From Gammaproteobacteria bacterium (GTDB taxonomy: Bacteria; Pseudomonadota; Gammaproteobacteria; Xanthomonadales; SZUA-36): 32,905 bases of DNA. Position 1 is the first letter of the stretch, and each line of letters starts with the position of its first letter. The position numbers and the translations under genes are program-made. Shown here piece by piece: positions 23,718 through 30,814 of this stretch. The notes beneath the pieces are model-generated. The model ran no database searches and was not told where the DNA came from. It saw only the letters and a list, made by a program, of their open reading frames with translations. The stretch lies in the NCBI GenBank assembly GCA_030428105.1, contig JAUIBE010000031.1, positions 1-32,905 on the forward strand, in the 5' to 3' direction.

Positions 23718-25169
23718 ATGAATGACAATTCTTCCTTTCCCGCCTCGATGCGGGACGAGACCGGCCTGCTGATTGAACAATTCGAAGGGGCGCTGCGCAG
23801 TGCCCTGGAAGGCATGGACCAGCGCCTGGCGCTGCCGCCCGGCCTTGACGATGCCCTGGCCAGTCTCGACGAGCCGCTGCCAGAGCAGGGCTGCGGCATT
23901 GGGCCAGCCCTGGAGCGCCTGGTTGAACTCAACCTCACCGCGGATTCCAACACCGGCGGCCCGCGCTGTTTCCATTTTGTCATTGGTGGTAGCACACCAG
24001 CGGCCTACGGTGCTGACCTGTTGGCCACGGCCTTCGAGAAGCTGACCTACACCTGGGTGACCTCGCCGCTGGGTGTCGAGTTGGAAACGCTGTCGCTTCG
24101 CTGGCTGCGTGAACTGTTTGGCCTGCCCATGGAGTGGCCAGGTGTGATGGTGACCGGCGGCACCATGGCCAACCTGGTGGGCATGGCTACCGGGCGCCAG
24201 TGGTGGGCTGAACAACTGGGCGCCGATATCTACGAAACCGGCATGAATGGCCTGCCGCCCATGCCGGTAATAACCTCCGGTTACGTTCACGCCAGCATGC
24301 GCAAGGTGCTGGGTTTGCTGGGCGTGGGCGTGAACCAGCTGGATATCCACGCGCGCGATGCCCGTGGGCGGTTGGACCTCGAGTCGTACACGGCCGCGCT
24401 GGAGCGCCTGGATGGCAAGCCTGCCGTCGTGGTGGTGAATGCTGGCGAGGTCAACGCGGGGGATTTCGACCCCTGCGAAGAGATGATTGATATTGCCCGG
24501 CGTCACAACACCTGGGTGCACGTGGACGGCGCCTTTGGCCTGTTTGCTCGCCTTTCGCCACGAACCGAGCACCTGGTGCGGGGTATTGAACGCGCCGACT
24601 CAGCGGCGGTGGATGGGCACAAGTGGCTGAACGTGCCCTATGACTCGGGCTTTGCCTTCGTGCGCGACCATGACCTGCTGGCCAAGGCCTTTCGATACAG
24701 CGCGGACTACCTGCCGCCTGCTGATGACCCGCGTCCGACTCCCGGCGCGATCGGGCCGGAGAGCTCGCGGCGGGCGCGAAGCTTTGCGGTGTGGGCCACG
24801 CTGAAGGCCTATGGCCGGGAAGGGCACCGCAAGATCGTCGAGCATTGCCTGGACAACGCCGCCTACCTGGCTCAGCTGGTGGAGGCTGCACCGGAGCTGG
24901 AACTGATGGCGGAGGTACCGCTGAACATCGTCGCGTTCCGCTACAACCCCGGTGGAATGTCCGATGAGGAACTGGATGTGTTTAACAAGCGCCTGGGTGA
25001 AGCAGTGCTTGCTGACGGCCGTTTCCTGGTTGGTACTTCCCGGCTCGGGCCGCGCACCATTTTCCGCCCGGCATTCTCCAATTGGCGCACCCGCCGCGAG
25101 GACCTGGACGAGTTCGCGCAGGTGGTTACAGACCTGGGGCAGGCACAGCCAAAAGAAGTCGCGCGCTAG
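23718..25169 (+). CDS. Group II PLP-dependent amino-acid decarboxylase family protein
   Basis: This 483-residue cytoplasmic enzyme belongs to the group II pyridoxal-phosphate decarboxylases, relatives of glutamate, aromatic amino-acid and cysteine-sulfinate decarboxylases. The PLP lysine is Lys302 in AVDGHKWLNVPYDSG. Asp270 in WVHVDGAFG contacts the pyridine nitrogen and His191 in SGYVHASMRK stacks on the ring. MVTGGTMANLVGMATGR (144-160) binds the phosphate. The substrate cannot be read from these motifs, and some family members are aldehyde synthases or aminotransferase-like. The gene starts 9 bases after the phosphodiesterase gene. Its last codons and stop (GTC GCG CGC TAG) lie inside a REP element, so the C-terminus Val-Ala-Arg is supplied by the repeat. 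Confidence 0.88.
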   Translation: MNDNSSFPASMRDETGLLIEQFEGALRSALEGMDQRLALPPGLDDALASLDEPLPEQGCGIGPALERLVELNLTADSNTGGPRCFHFVIGGSTPAAYGADLLATAFEKLTYTWVTSPLGVELETLSLRWLRELFGLPMEWPGVMVTGGTMANLVGMATGRQWWAEQLGADIYETGMNGLPPMPVITSGYVHASMRKVLGLLGVGVNQLDIHARDARGRLDLESYTAALERLDGKPAVVVVNAGEVNAGDFDPCEEMIDIARRHNTWVHVDGAFGLFARLSPRTEHLVRGIERADSAAVDGHKWLNVPYDSGFAFVRDHDLLAKAFRYSADYLPPADDPRPTPGAIGPESSRRARSFAVWATLKAYGREGHRKIVEHCLDNAAYLAQLVEAAPELELMAEVPLNIVAFRYNPGGMSDEELDVFNKRLGEAVLADGRFLVGTSRLGPRTIFRPAFSNWRTRREDLDEFAQVVTDLGQAQPKEVAR

Positions 25170-25182
25170 AGCACGCTCCTAC
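25158..25182 (-). repeat. GTAG-headed REP element, single copy
   Basis: Read on the minus strand, this element begins with the head GTAGGA, then a 6-base stem GCGTGC / GCGCGC (one G-T pair) around a TCTA tetraloop, then GAC. It matches each half of the pair at 28256 in architecture and at 19 of 25 positions, with differences concentrated in the stem and loop. GTAG-headed REPs are known from Pseudomonas and Stenotrophomonas, where RAYT transposases mobilise them. It overlaps the end and stop codon of the decarboxylase gene. Confidence 0.7.
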
Positions 25183-25231
25183 GGGCAAAGCGCGACCCCG
25201 GCAATTACTGCGCCCGGGTGACAATTTCCGT

Positions 25232-25260
25232 GTAACGTTTCCCGTATTGGCCAGTCGTTA
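25232..25260 (+). promoter_or_regulatory. Candidate ECF-type promoter before the sigma gene
   Basis: GTAACGT (25232-25238) resembles the ECF -35 element GGAACTT at five of seven positions. TCGTTA (25255-25260) follows after exactly 16 bases in the place of the -10. Transcription would start near 25268, which fits the ATG at 25285 but not the GTG at 25264. The elements also contain an inverted pair, GTAACG and CGTTAC. The rest of the 94-base gap holds only the REP tail. Confidence 0.5.
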
Positions 25261-25284
25261 CCTGTGATGGCTGGGAAACGGACA

Positions 25285-25854
25285 ATGCAAGCAGTATCTG
25301 ACGAACAACTCCTTCAGTGGGTGGCGGATGGTGACGCCTCGTGCCTGGGGACGCTTTTTGAGCGTCACCATCGCGGCGTCTACCAGTTCTGCCTGCAGAT
25401 GCTGCGCAATCCCGGCCATGCCGAAGACGTGGCGCAGGAAGTCTTTATCAAGATTCTCAAGGCCGCGCCCAAGTTTCGCGGCGATGGCACCTTCAAGGGC
25501 TGGATGTACAACATCGCCCGCAACGCCACCTACGACTACATTCGCCAGAACAAGCGCCATGGCGAACCGGCCGAGCCCAACGAATACACCGACGCCCTCA
25601 ACGTGGACGAGATATCAGCCGACCAGTCGGCCGAAAGCCAACAGCGCATGGGCAACCTCACAAAAGCCCTGGCTTCACTGCCTGCGCAGTTGCAGGAAGT
25701 GATCTGGCTGGGCCGTTTCGAATTCGACTCGTTCAAGGAACTGGGCCAGGCGCTGGACTGCAAAACCGGCACCGCGCGGGTGCGCATGCACCGAGCCATG
25801 CAACAACTCAATCTCGCCTTTGCCGAGATCAACGGAGCACCGTTCGATGAGTGA
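25285..25854 (+). CDS. ECF-family RNA polymerase sigma factor
   Basis: This 189-residue sigma factor has region 2 (LFERHHRGVYQFCLQMLRNP, then HAEDVAQEVFIKIL and FKGWMYNIARNATYDYIRQN) and region 4 (LASLPAQLQEVIWLGRFEFD, then LGQALDCKTGTARVRMHRAM), with no extra domain. The start at ATG 25285 is preferred; GTG 25264 and ATG 25267 are in frame but would lie at or before the predicted transcription start. The stop overlaps the next gene by eight bases, which couples the sigma factor to its probable anti-sigma factor. Downstream are two exported DUF4097 proteins, so this sigma likely responds to envelope conditions. The promoter-like sequence before it suggests autoregulation. Confidence 0.93.
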   Translation: MQAVSDEQLLQWVADGDASCLGTLFERHHRGVYQFCLQMLRNPGHAEDVAQEVFIKILKAAPKFRGDGTFKGWMYNIARNATYDYIRQNKRHGEPAEPNEYTDALNVDEISADQSAESQQRMGNLTKALASLPAQLQEVIWLGRFEFDSFKELGQALDCKTGTARVRMHRAMQQLNLAFAEINGAPFDE

Positions 25855-26551
25855 CAAAGACTCAAAGCTCAATTTTGAAGCACAGAACCCCGCCGAGCAG
25901 AAACTGTGGGCGGCGCTGGAAGACCTGCCACGCGGCGAGCCTTCCAACGAATTGCGGCGCAAGTTCTACAGCGAACTGCACGAGGCCAGCAAACCGGGGC
26001 TGTTTCAGCGGTTGGGCGATTGGCTCGGCCTGGGGCAGGGCGTTGGCTGGGTGACCGCTGCTGCCTGCCTGGTGGTGGGTTTTGGCTTTGCACAGATCAT
26101 GCAGCGCGGCGCAGCCGAAGACGACCGCCTTCAGGTTCTGGAAAACAACCTGGCGCTGATCCAGCGTGAACTGGTGCTTGACCGCTTGCAGGATGGCTCG
26201 CCAGGCACCCGCCTGAAGGGCGTGGTGGATGCTGGCGAGATTGCCGCCACCGATCAGCAGGTTGCGATGGCGCTGCTCGATCGCGCCGCGCAGGACCAGT
26301 CCACCGCAGTGCGCGCCGCGGCCATTGACGCGCTGGGCACGCAGATGAATTCCGACGTGATCGGCGAGGGTGTGATGGCGCTGTTGCAAGCCTCCGATTC
26401 GCCCATCGTTCAACTCTCACTGGTCGACCTGGTGCTGCGCCACGGCAATGCCGCCCAGGTGCGCCAACTTCAACAACTGGCGGATGAGGGCCGCCTGCAT
26501 CCCGACCTGGTGCGTCACGTACAAGGGTCTCTGAGGAGCCAATCGATATGA
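25847..26551 (+). CDS. Membrane-anchored HEAT-like protein, probable anti-sigma factor
   Basis: This protein has 234 residues. Residues 1-60 are charged and helical (KLWAALEDLPRGEPSNELRR) without the HxxxCxxC zinc motif of many anti-sigma factors. One membrane segment spans about 66-85 (VGWVTAAACLVVGFGFAQIM). A short coiled-coil-like helix follows at about 92-115. Residues about 135-225 look like two or three HEAT-type helical repeats (STAVRAAAIDALGTQ and SPIVQLSLVDLVLRHG). The gene overlaps the ECF sigma gene by eight bases and the next gene by four, the usual arrangement of sigma and anti-sigma. I infer that the N-terminal part holds the sigma factor in the cytoplasm and the HEAT part senses or binds something in the periplasm. 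No direct sequence motif proves the anti-sigma role. Confidence 0.75.
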   Translation: MSDKDSKLNFEAQNPAEQKLWAALEDLPRGEPSNELRRKFYSELHEASKPGLFQRLGDWLGLGQGVGWVTAAACLVVGFGFAQIMQRGAAEDDRLQVLENNLALIQRELVLDRLQDGSPGTRLKGVVDAGEIAATDQQVAMALLDRAAQDQSTAVRAAAIDALGTQMNSDVIGEGVMALLQASDSPIVQLSLVDLVLRHGNAAQVRQLQQLADEGRLHPDLVRHVQGSLRSQSI

Positions 26552-27393
26552 ATACCCGCTTGAATCTTTTGTCACTGGCTGGCGCCTGCGCGTTGGCGAC
26601 TGGTTTCGCAGGAAAGGCCATGGCCGATGTCGAGACCCGTGATGCCTGGACCGAAACCTTCGCGGTTACGGCCGCCGAGCCCACCCTCGAGATCCGCAAT
26701 ATCTGGGGCGACGTGCGCGTGCTGCCCGGCAAGGATGGAGAGATCACCCTTTCGATCAGCGAGCATCGTTCCGCGCGCAACCAGGAGATGTACGAACGCT
26801 CGCTGGAAGTGCTCAAGCTGAACATTGCCGCCGACGCCAACGGCGTTGATGTGCGGGTCGGTGACCAGGGCCGCAGATGGCATGGCCACGACCGCTGCGA
26901 CGACTGCCAGGTCACCTATCAATTCGAGGTGCGGGTGCCCGCCAACACCCGGGTCTACGCCAGCACGGTGGTAGACGGCGAGGTGGAAGTCAGCGACATC
27001 GGTGGCTTGATAAGCGCCGGCAATGTTAACGGCCCGGTTCGAGTGGTGAATGCCGCCAACTGTGAATCGGTAGAAAGCGTCAATGGCGAGGTGAGCGTTA
27101 GCTTCGCCAACCCGCCGGCCAGTGATTGCCGCATTGAGACGGTGAATGGTGATATCCGTGTGCAGGTGCCGGAAAGCTCCGGCCTCGACGTGTCGATGGA
27201 CCTGTTTAACGGTCAACTGCGCACCGAGTTACCGGTAGACCCGCTTTCCCTGGCGCCGCGCGTCGAGCACAAGCAAAAAGGCGGCCGCAACGTCTACAGC
27301 ATTGAACAAGCCGCCGGGATACGCCTGGCGGGCGGAGGTCCGATGTTCAGCATCGCGTCCATGAACGGCGACGTCCGCATCGAGAAAAAATAG
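26548..27393 (+). CDS. Exported DUF4097-type beta-repeat protein (first copy)
   Basis: This 281-residue protein has a Sec signal ending near GKAMA (26). The body consists of short beta-strand repeats of the DUF4097 adhesin-like kind built around an NG turn: NVNGPVRV (159-166), SVNGEVSV (177-184), TVNGDIRV (198-205), LFNGQLRT (220-227) and SMNGDVRI (271-278). A repeating turn like this would give a right-handed beta-solenoid. A CDDC motif at 117-120 and further cysteines at 172 and 194 are unusual and could form disulfides or bind metal. The four-base overlap with the HEAT-like gene implies coupled translation. The C-terminal AGGGPMFSIASMNGDVRIEK matches the end of the next protein, so the two are paralogues. 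Function is unknown. Confidence 0.82.
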   Translation: MNTRLNLLSLAGACALATGFAGKAMADVETRDAWTETFAVTAAEPTLEIRNIWGDVRVLPGKDGEITLSISEHRSARNQEMYERSLEVLKLNIAADANGVDVRVGDQGRRWHGHDRCDDCQVTYQFEVRVPANTRVYASTVVDGEVEVSDIGGLISAGNVNGPVRVVNAANCESVESVNGEVSVSFANPPASDCRIETVNGDIRVQVPESSGLDVSMDLFNGQLRTELPVDPLSLAPRVEHKQKGGRNVYSIEQAAGIRLAGGGPMFSIASMNGDVRIEKK

Positions 27394-27421
27394 TTAAAGA
27401 TTGATATTCAAGGAGATACCC

Positions 27422-28252
27422 ATGAACACTTTATTCAAAACGGCCAGCTCCCCAATCCTGGCTTTGCTGCTGCTCCTGGTTTTCGCCCCCGGCGTTCATG
27501 CCCAGGCCGACAATGATGCGCAGGTAATCAATATCCCCTTGTCGCGCCCGGGTGAGCCGGTGCAACTGGAGATTTCCATCATTTCGGCCCACATCGAGGT
27601 GATCGGCGAAAACCGCGAGGATGCCCAGTTCGAGGTTTCCGTGATGGAAGGCTCGCGCAAGATCATCACCCCCTCGGGCACCAAGAACCTGAGCATCGGC
27701 GCCTACAGCGTGGAGGTGGAAGAGCGCGATAACCGTATTTCGCTGGACACCGACTGGCGCGCCAACCAGGTGCGGGTGGTGGCCAGGGTGCCGCAGCGCG
27801 CCGACCTGGAGCTCGAGACGGTGAACGACGGCGTGATCGAGGTAAGCAACATCACCGGCGCCCTGCAGCTCACCAACATCAACGGCCCGATCACGGCCCA
27901 TGGCATTACTGGCTCGGTGATAGCCGAGTCGGTAAACGACACCATCGATGTACGCTTTACGCAGATGGAAGGCAGCGAGGTAATGTCCTTCAACTCGGTC
28001 AATGGCGACCTGGTGCTGGGCCTGCCCGCTGGCGCTGGCGCAGAACTGCACATTGACAGCGCCGAGGGCGAGATCACTTCCGACTTCGAGGTGGACGTGG
28101 TTCCTTCCCGACCGGTGGTGACCCGCGAAGACAACCGCGGCGGGGTAGAAGTGAAGGTGGAAAGCGTGATCGTGGCGAAGCTGGGCGGTGGCGGCCCGGT
28201 GATCAAGATGAAAACCCTGAACGGCGATATTGCCATTCGCAAATCCAACTAA
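27422..28252 (+). CDS. Exported DUF4097-type beta-repeat protein (second copy)
   Basis: This 276-residue protein starts at the ATG at 27422, seven bases after AAGGAG, and has a signal peptide ending near GVHAQA (about 27-29). Like its neighbour it is made of repeated short strands with NG or ND turns: TVNDGVIEV, NINGPITA, SVNDTIDV, SVNGDLVL and TLNGDIAI. The C-terminus (GGGGPVIKMKTLNGDIAIRK) aligns with that of the first copy, but the CxxC motif is absent and I see no cysteines in it. The two proteins arose by duplication and have since diverged. The gene is 28 bases after the first copy, presumably in one transcript with the sigma factor. A perfect REP palindrome starts three bases after its stop and probably ends or protects the mRNA. 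Confidence 0.82.
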   Translation: MNTLFKTASSPILALLLLLVFAPGVHAQADNDAQVINIPLSRPGEPVQLEISIISAHIEVIGENREDAQFEVSVMEGSRKIITPSGTKNLSIGAYSVEVEERDNRISLDTDWRANQVRVVARVPQRADLELETVNDGVIEVSNITGALQLTNINGPITAHGITGSVIAESVNDTIDVRFTQMEGSEVMSFNSVNGDLVLGLPAGAGAELHIDSAEGEITSDFEVDVVPSRPVVTREDNRGGVEVKVESVIVAKLGGGGPVIKMKTLNGDIAIRKSN

Positions 28253-28255
28253 GTG

Positions 28256-28297
28256 GTAGGAGCGACCTTCAGGTCGCGACCTGAAGGTCGCTCCTAC
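28256..28297. repeat. Inverted pair of GTAG-headed REP elements
   Basis: This 42-base stretch is a perfect palindrome with no loop. Each half starts at the outer edge with GTAGGA and holds its own hairpin, GCGACC with GGTCGC around TTCA or TGAA. The design is that of two REPs facing away from each other. It fills the gap between the second DUF4097 gene and the convergent flavoprotein gene, and the outer GTAG on the right provides the TAG stop of the latter. It can act as a bidirectional terminator or mRNA stabiliser. Confidence 0.85.
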
Positions 28298-29676
28298 AAA
28301 TCTATGACCTTGCCGGGATTCAGCAAATTATTCGGGTCCAGGGAGCGCTTGAGCTGGCGCATCAGGGCCAACTCGGCGGGGTTGCGGGAGCTGGGCAGCC
28401 ACTTCTTCTTTTCAGTGCCGATGCCGTGTTCCGCGGAAACTGAACCACTGTACTGCTTCAGCGGGGTATAAACGGCCTGGTCGGACAGCGCATGCAGACC
28501 GTCGCCCTCAAAGCCAGGTTGGACAAAAAAGTGCAGGTTGCCATCGCCGATATGGCCCAGGACATAGCACTTGCAACCAGGCCACTGTGCTTCCAGCAAC
28601 TCGGCAACCTCGCGCGTGTAGGCGTCCATGTGGCGAATCGGCAGGCTGACGTCGTACAGGAAGGTGGGGTGGATGTTGGTGATGGCCTCGAAGTCCTCGC
28701 GGATTCCCCAGATAGCGTCTCGCTCAGCCTCGGACTTGGGCAGGATCGCGTCGACGATCAAATCCTGTTCGACCGCGGCTTCGAGGATGCCCATGAACCA
28801 GTCTTCATCGCCGTCGGCGCCTGAGCCGCTGGCTTCCATCACCACGTAGAACGGGTAATCGCGGTCCATCGGCGCGCGGTGGAAGCCCGGTTCGGTAACC
28901 GCGCGGAAATAGTTGCCCCACATCACCTCGTAGGCATTCAGGTGGCCACCCAGGCGCTGTTCCATGAATTTGAGTAGCTGGGCCACCTGGTCGAAGGTTT
29001 CCAGCGCCACCAGTGCGCTGATGTGGCTGGAAGGGGCTTCCTTGAGTTTCAACACGGCGCGGGTGACCACGCCAAGCGTTCCTTCGCTGCCAATAAACAG
29101 TTGCTTGAGGTCGTAACCCGCGTTGTTCTTGAGCATGTGGTTCATGCTCGATACCACGGTGCCGTCGGCCAGAACGGCCTCCAGGCCCAGCACCAGCTCG
29201 CGCATCATGCCGTGGCGGATCACGTTGATGCCGCCGGCATTGGTGGCGACGTTGCCGCCGATGGTGCACGAGCCGCGCGCGCCAAGGTCGAGCGGGAACA
29301 GCAGGTTCTGCTCGGCAACCGCCTCCTGCACCTGCTGTAACACGGCGCCAGCCTGTACCGTGGCGGTACGGCCGATGGGCTCGATTTCCTCGATGGCGTT
29401 CATCCGTTCAAGCGAGATGATCACCTCTTCGCCGCTGGCGCCGGCGCCTTCCACGCAGCCGGTCAGGCCGCCGTGTGTGACCACCGGCTGGCCCAGCTCA
29501 CAGCACAGCTTCAAAACCGCGCTGACTTCTTCCGTGGTGCGTGGCCGGACCAGCGCCCGTGCGCGCAGCGGGGTAGGGTCCCAGTAGCTGGAGGCGCGCT
29601 GCGCCATGGCCTCGCTGTCCAGCGCTCCATCTTCGCCGACGATGCGGCGCAGGGATCCAAGCAGCTTGTCAGACAT
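28294..29676 (-). CDS. FAD-linked oxidase, probable D-lactate dehydrogenase (GlcD/Dld type)
   Basis: This 460-residue flavoprotein has the PCMH-type FAD-binding domain first (GQPVVTHGGLTGCVEGAGAS near 70 and ATNAGGINVIRHGMMRELVL near 140), then the FAD-oxidase C-terminal domain with HIGDGNLHFFVQPG near 390 and SAEHGIGTEKKKW near 425. Members oxidise D-lactate, glycolate or D-2-hydroxyglutarate. The adjacent glyoxalase I gene makes D-lactate the most likely substrate. ATG 29676 is favoured, though an upstream TTG at 29694 is in frame. The gene is 23 bases after gloA on the same strand. Its final TTG TAG is formed by the REP palindrome. Confidence 0.87.
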   Translation of the reverse strand: MSDKLLGSLRRIVGEDGALDSEAMAQRASSYWDPTPLRARALVRPRTTEEVSAVLKLCCELGQPVVTHGGLTGCVEGAGASGEEVIISLERMNAIEEIEPIGRTATVQAGAVLQQVQEAVAEQNLLFPLDLGARGSCTIGGNVATNAGGINVIRHGMMRELVLGLEAVLADGTVVSSMNHMLKNNAGYDLKQLFIGSEGTLGVVTRAVLKLKEAPSSHISALVALETFDQVAQLLKFMEQRLGGHLNAYEVMWGNYFRAVTEPGFHRAPMDRDYPFYVVMEASGSGADGDEDWFMGILEAAVEQDLIVDAILPKSEAERDAIWGIREDFEAITNIHPTFLYDVSLPIRHMDAYTREVAELLEAQWPGCKCYVLGHIGDGNLHFFVQPGFEGDGLHALSDQAVYTPLKQYSGSVSAEHGIGTEKKKWLPSSRNPAELALMRQLKRSLDPNNLLNPGKVIDL

Positions 29677-29699
29677 CGGCAGTTCGCCTGACAAAGTGA

Positions 29700-30140
29700 C
29701 TACCAGGTGCCGGTATTGCCCATCGAGGTCCAGGGTTCACGGGGTTCGAGCGGGTCGCCCTTTTGGAGCAACTCAACGGAGATATTGTCAGGTGAGCGTA
29801 CAAAGGCCATGCGTCCATCGTGTGGGGGGCGGTTGATGGTAACGCCTCCGTCGGCCAATTTCTCGCACGCAGCGTAAATATCGTCCACTTCAAACGCCAG
29901 GTGGCCGAAATTGCGGCCTTCGTCATAGCCGGACTCCCCGTAGTTGTAAGTCAGTTCAATGGCTGGCGCCCAGTCGTTCTTGAAGCGCTCCACGTCTTCT
30001 GGCGCGGTCAGGAAAACCAGGGTGAACTTCGCATCGGGAAAGTCTTTTCGCTCGACCTCGACCAGGCCCAGCTTGTTGCAGAAAAAATCGAGCGTGGCGT
30101 CCAGGTCGCTGACCCGGATCATGGTGTGCAGGTATTTCAT
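29700..30140 (-). CDS. gloA: Lactoylglutathione lyase (glyoxalase I)
   Basis: This 146-residue enzyme turns the hemithioacetal of methylglyoxal and glutathione into S-lactoylglutathione in the cytoplasm. The expected four metal ligands are visible: His5 ([10 protein letters not shown]), Glu62 (AIELTYNYG), His80 ([11 protein letters not shown]) and Glu123 ([11 protein letters not shown]). It is about ten residues longer than E. coli GloA and of the same short, probably nickel-type class. It starts a two-gene run with the D-lactate-dehydrogenase-like flavoprotein. No hydrolase (GloB) is in the window, so the middle step must be encoded elsewhere. Confidence 0.94.
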   Translation of the reverse strand: MKYLHTMIRVSDLDATLDFFCNKLGLVEVERKDFPDAKFTLVFLTAPEDVERFKNDWAPAIELTYNYGESGYDEGRNFGHLAFEVDDIYAACEKLADGGVTINRPPHDGRMAFVRSPDNISVELLQKGDPLEPREPWTSMGNTGTW

Positions 30141-30292
30141 GGGTGCTCCTGGAGTGAGTATTTAGATTGGAGCATTTTAGCGTTCACGTGTTTGCGGAGA
30201 CAGGTGAGCGTTTGGGCAGGCCCAGAGTTCCGTTCGAACTCGCCCATCACCGCTTGTAGAGCACATTGGCAAACTTTGGCTACACTGTGCTT

Positions 30293-30814
30293 ATGAAATC
30301 CACATCGAACACTGGCCGCGCACAGCCAATGACTGGCAAGGCCAGAAAAATATTGAAACTTTTTTGCGTGTACGTTGCGGCTCTCGGCCTGGTTTCGTGC
30401 GCCTCGATGAGCCCTTACGATGAAAAGCCCACGGTGGTCCTGAAATCATTCCAGCCCATGTCCGGTGAAGGCGGGGTGCCCGGTTTCCAGATTGGCCTGG
30501 GTGTAATCAACCCCAGTCGTTCACCGCTGGAACTGCATGGTGTGGTTTACACCATCAGTATCGAGGGTCAGGAACTGGTCAAAGGCGTGGGCAAGGACTT
30601 CCCCACGGTCGAGCCGTATAGCGAAACCACGCTGACGTTAACCGCACAGCCCAACCTGCTGGGTGGCATTCGACTGTTGACTGGCCTGGTTGGAAATACC
30701 AGTGATGCGGTGAACTACGAGTTTGAGGCCAAGCTGGACACCGGCGGCTGGTCGGTGCCCATTCGGGTAAAGGAAAAAGGCCAGTTCAACCTGGCCGGCC
30801 AGTCGCGTGAGTAA
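30293..30814 (+). CDS. LEA type 2 (LEA14-like) lipoprotein
   Basis: The product is a lipoprotein with the WHy/LEA14 domain. From ATG 30293 it has 173 residues; from ATG 30329, which makes a more normal lipoprotein signal (MTGKARKILKLFCVYVAALG then LVSC), it has 161. Neither start has a good ribosome-binding site. The domain shows KPTVVLKSFQPMSG, FQIGLGVINPSRSPLELHGV, YTISIEGQELVKGVGKDFPT and PYSETTLTLTAQ, the usual pattern of alternating strands. LEA14 proteins are linked to desiccation and stress in plants and are of unclear role in bacteria. The stop overlaps the GTG start of the next gene by eight bases, so the two are translationally coupled. Confidence 0.85.
   Translation: MKSTSNTGRAQPMTGKARKILKLFCVYVAALGLVSCASMSPYDEKPTVVLKSFQPMSGEGGVPGFQIGLGVINPSRSPLELHGVVYTISIEGQELVKGVGKDFPTVEPYSETTLTLTAQPNLLGGIRLLTGLVGNTSDAVNYEFEAKLDTGGWSVPIRVKEKGQFNLAGQSRE

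Noticed and set aside
23286-24572. Long open frame of 428 codons opposite the phosphodiesterase and decarboxylase genes
   Set aside because: It crosses two well-supported genes on the other strand and has no recognisable domain.
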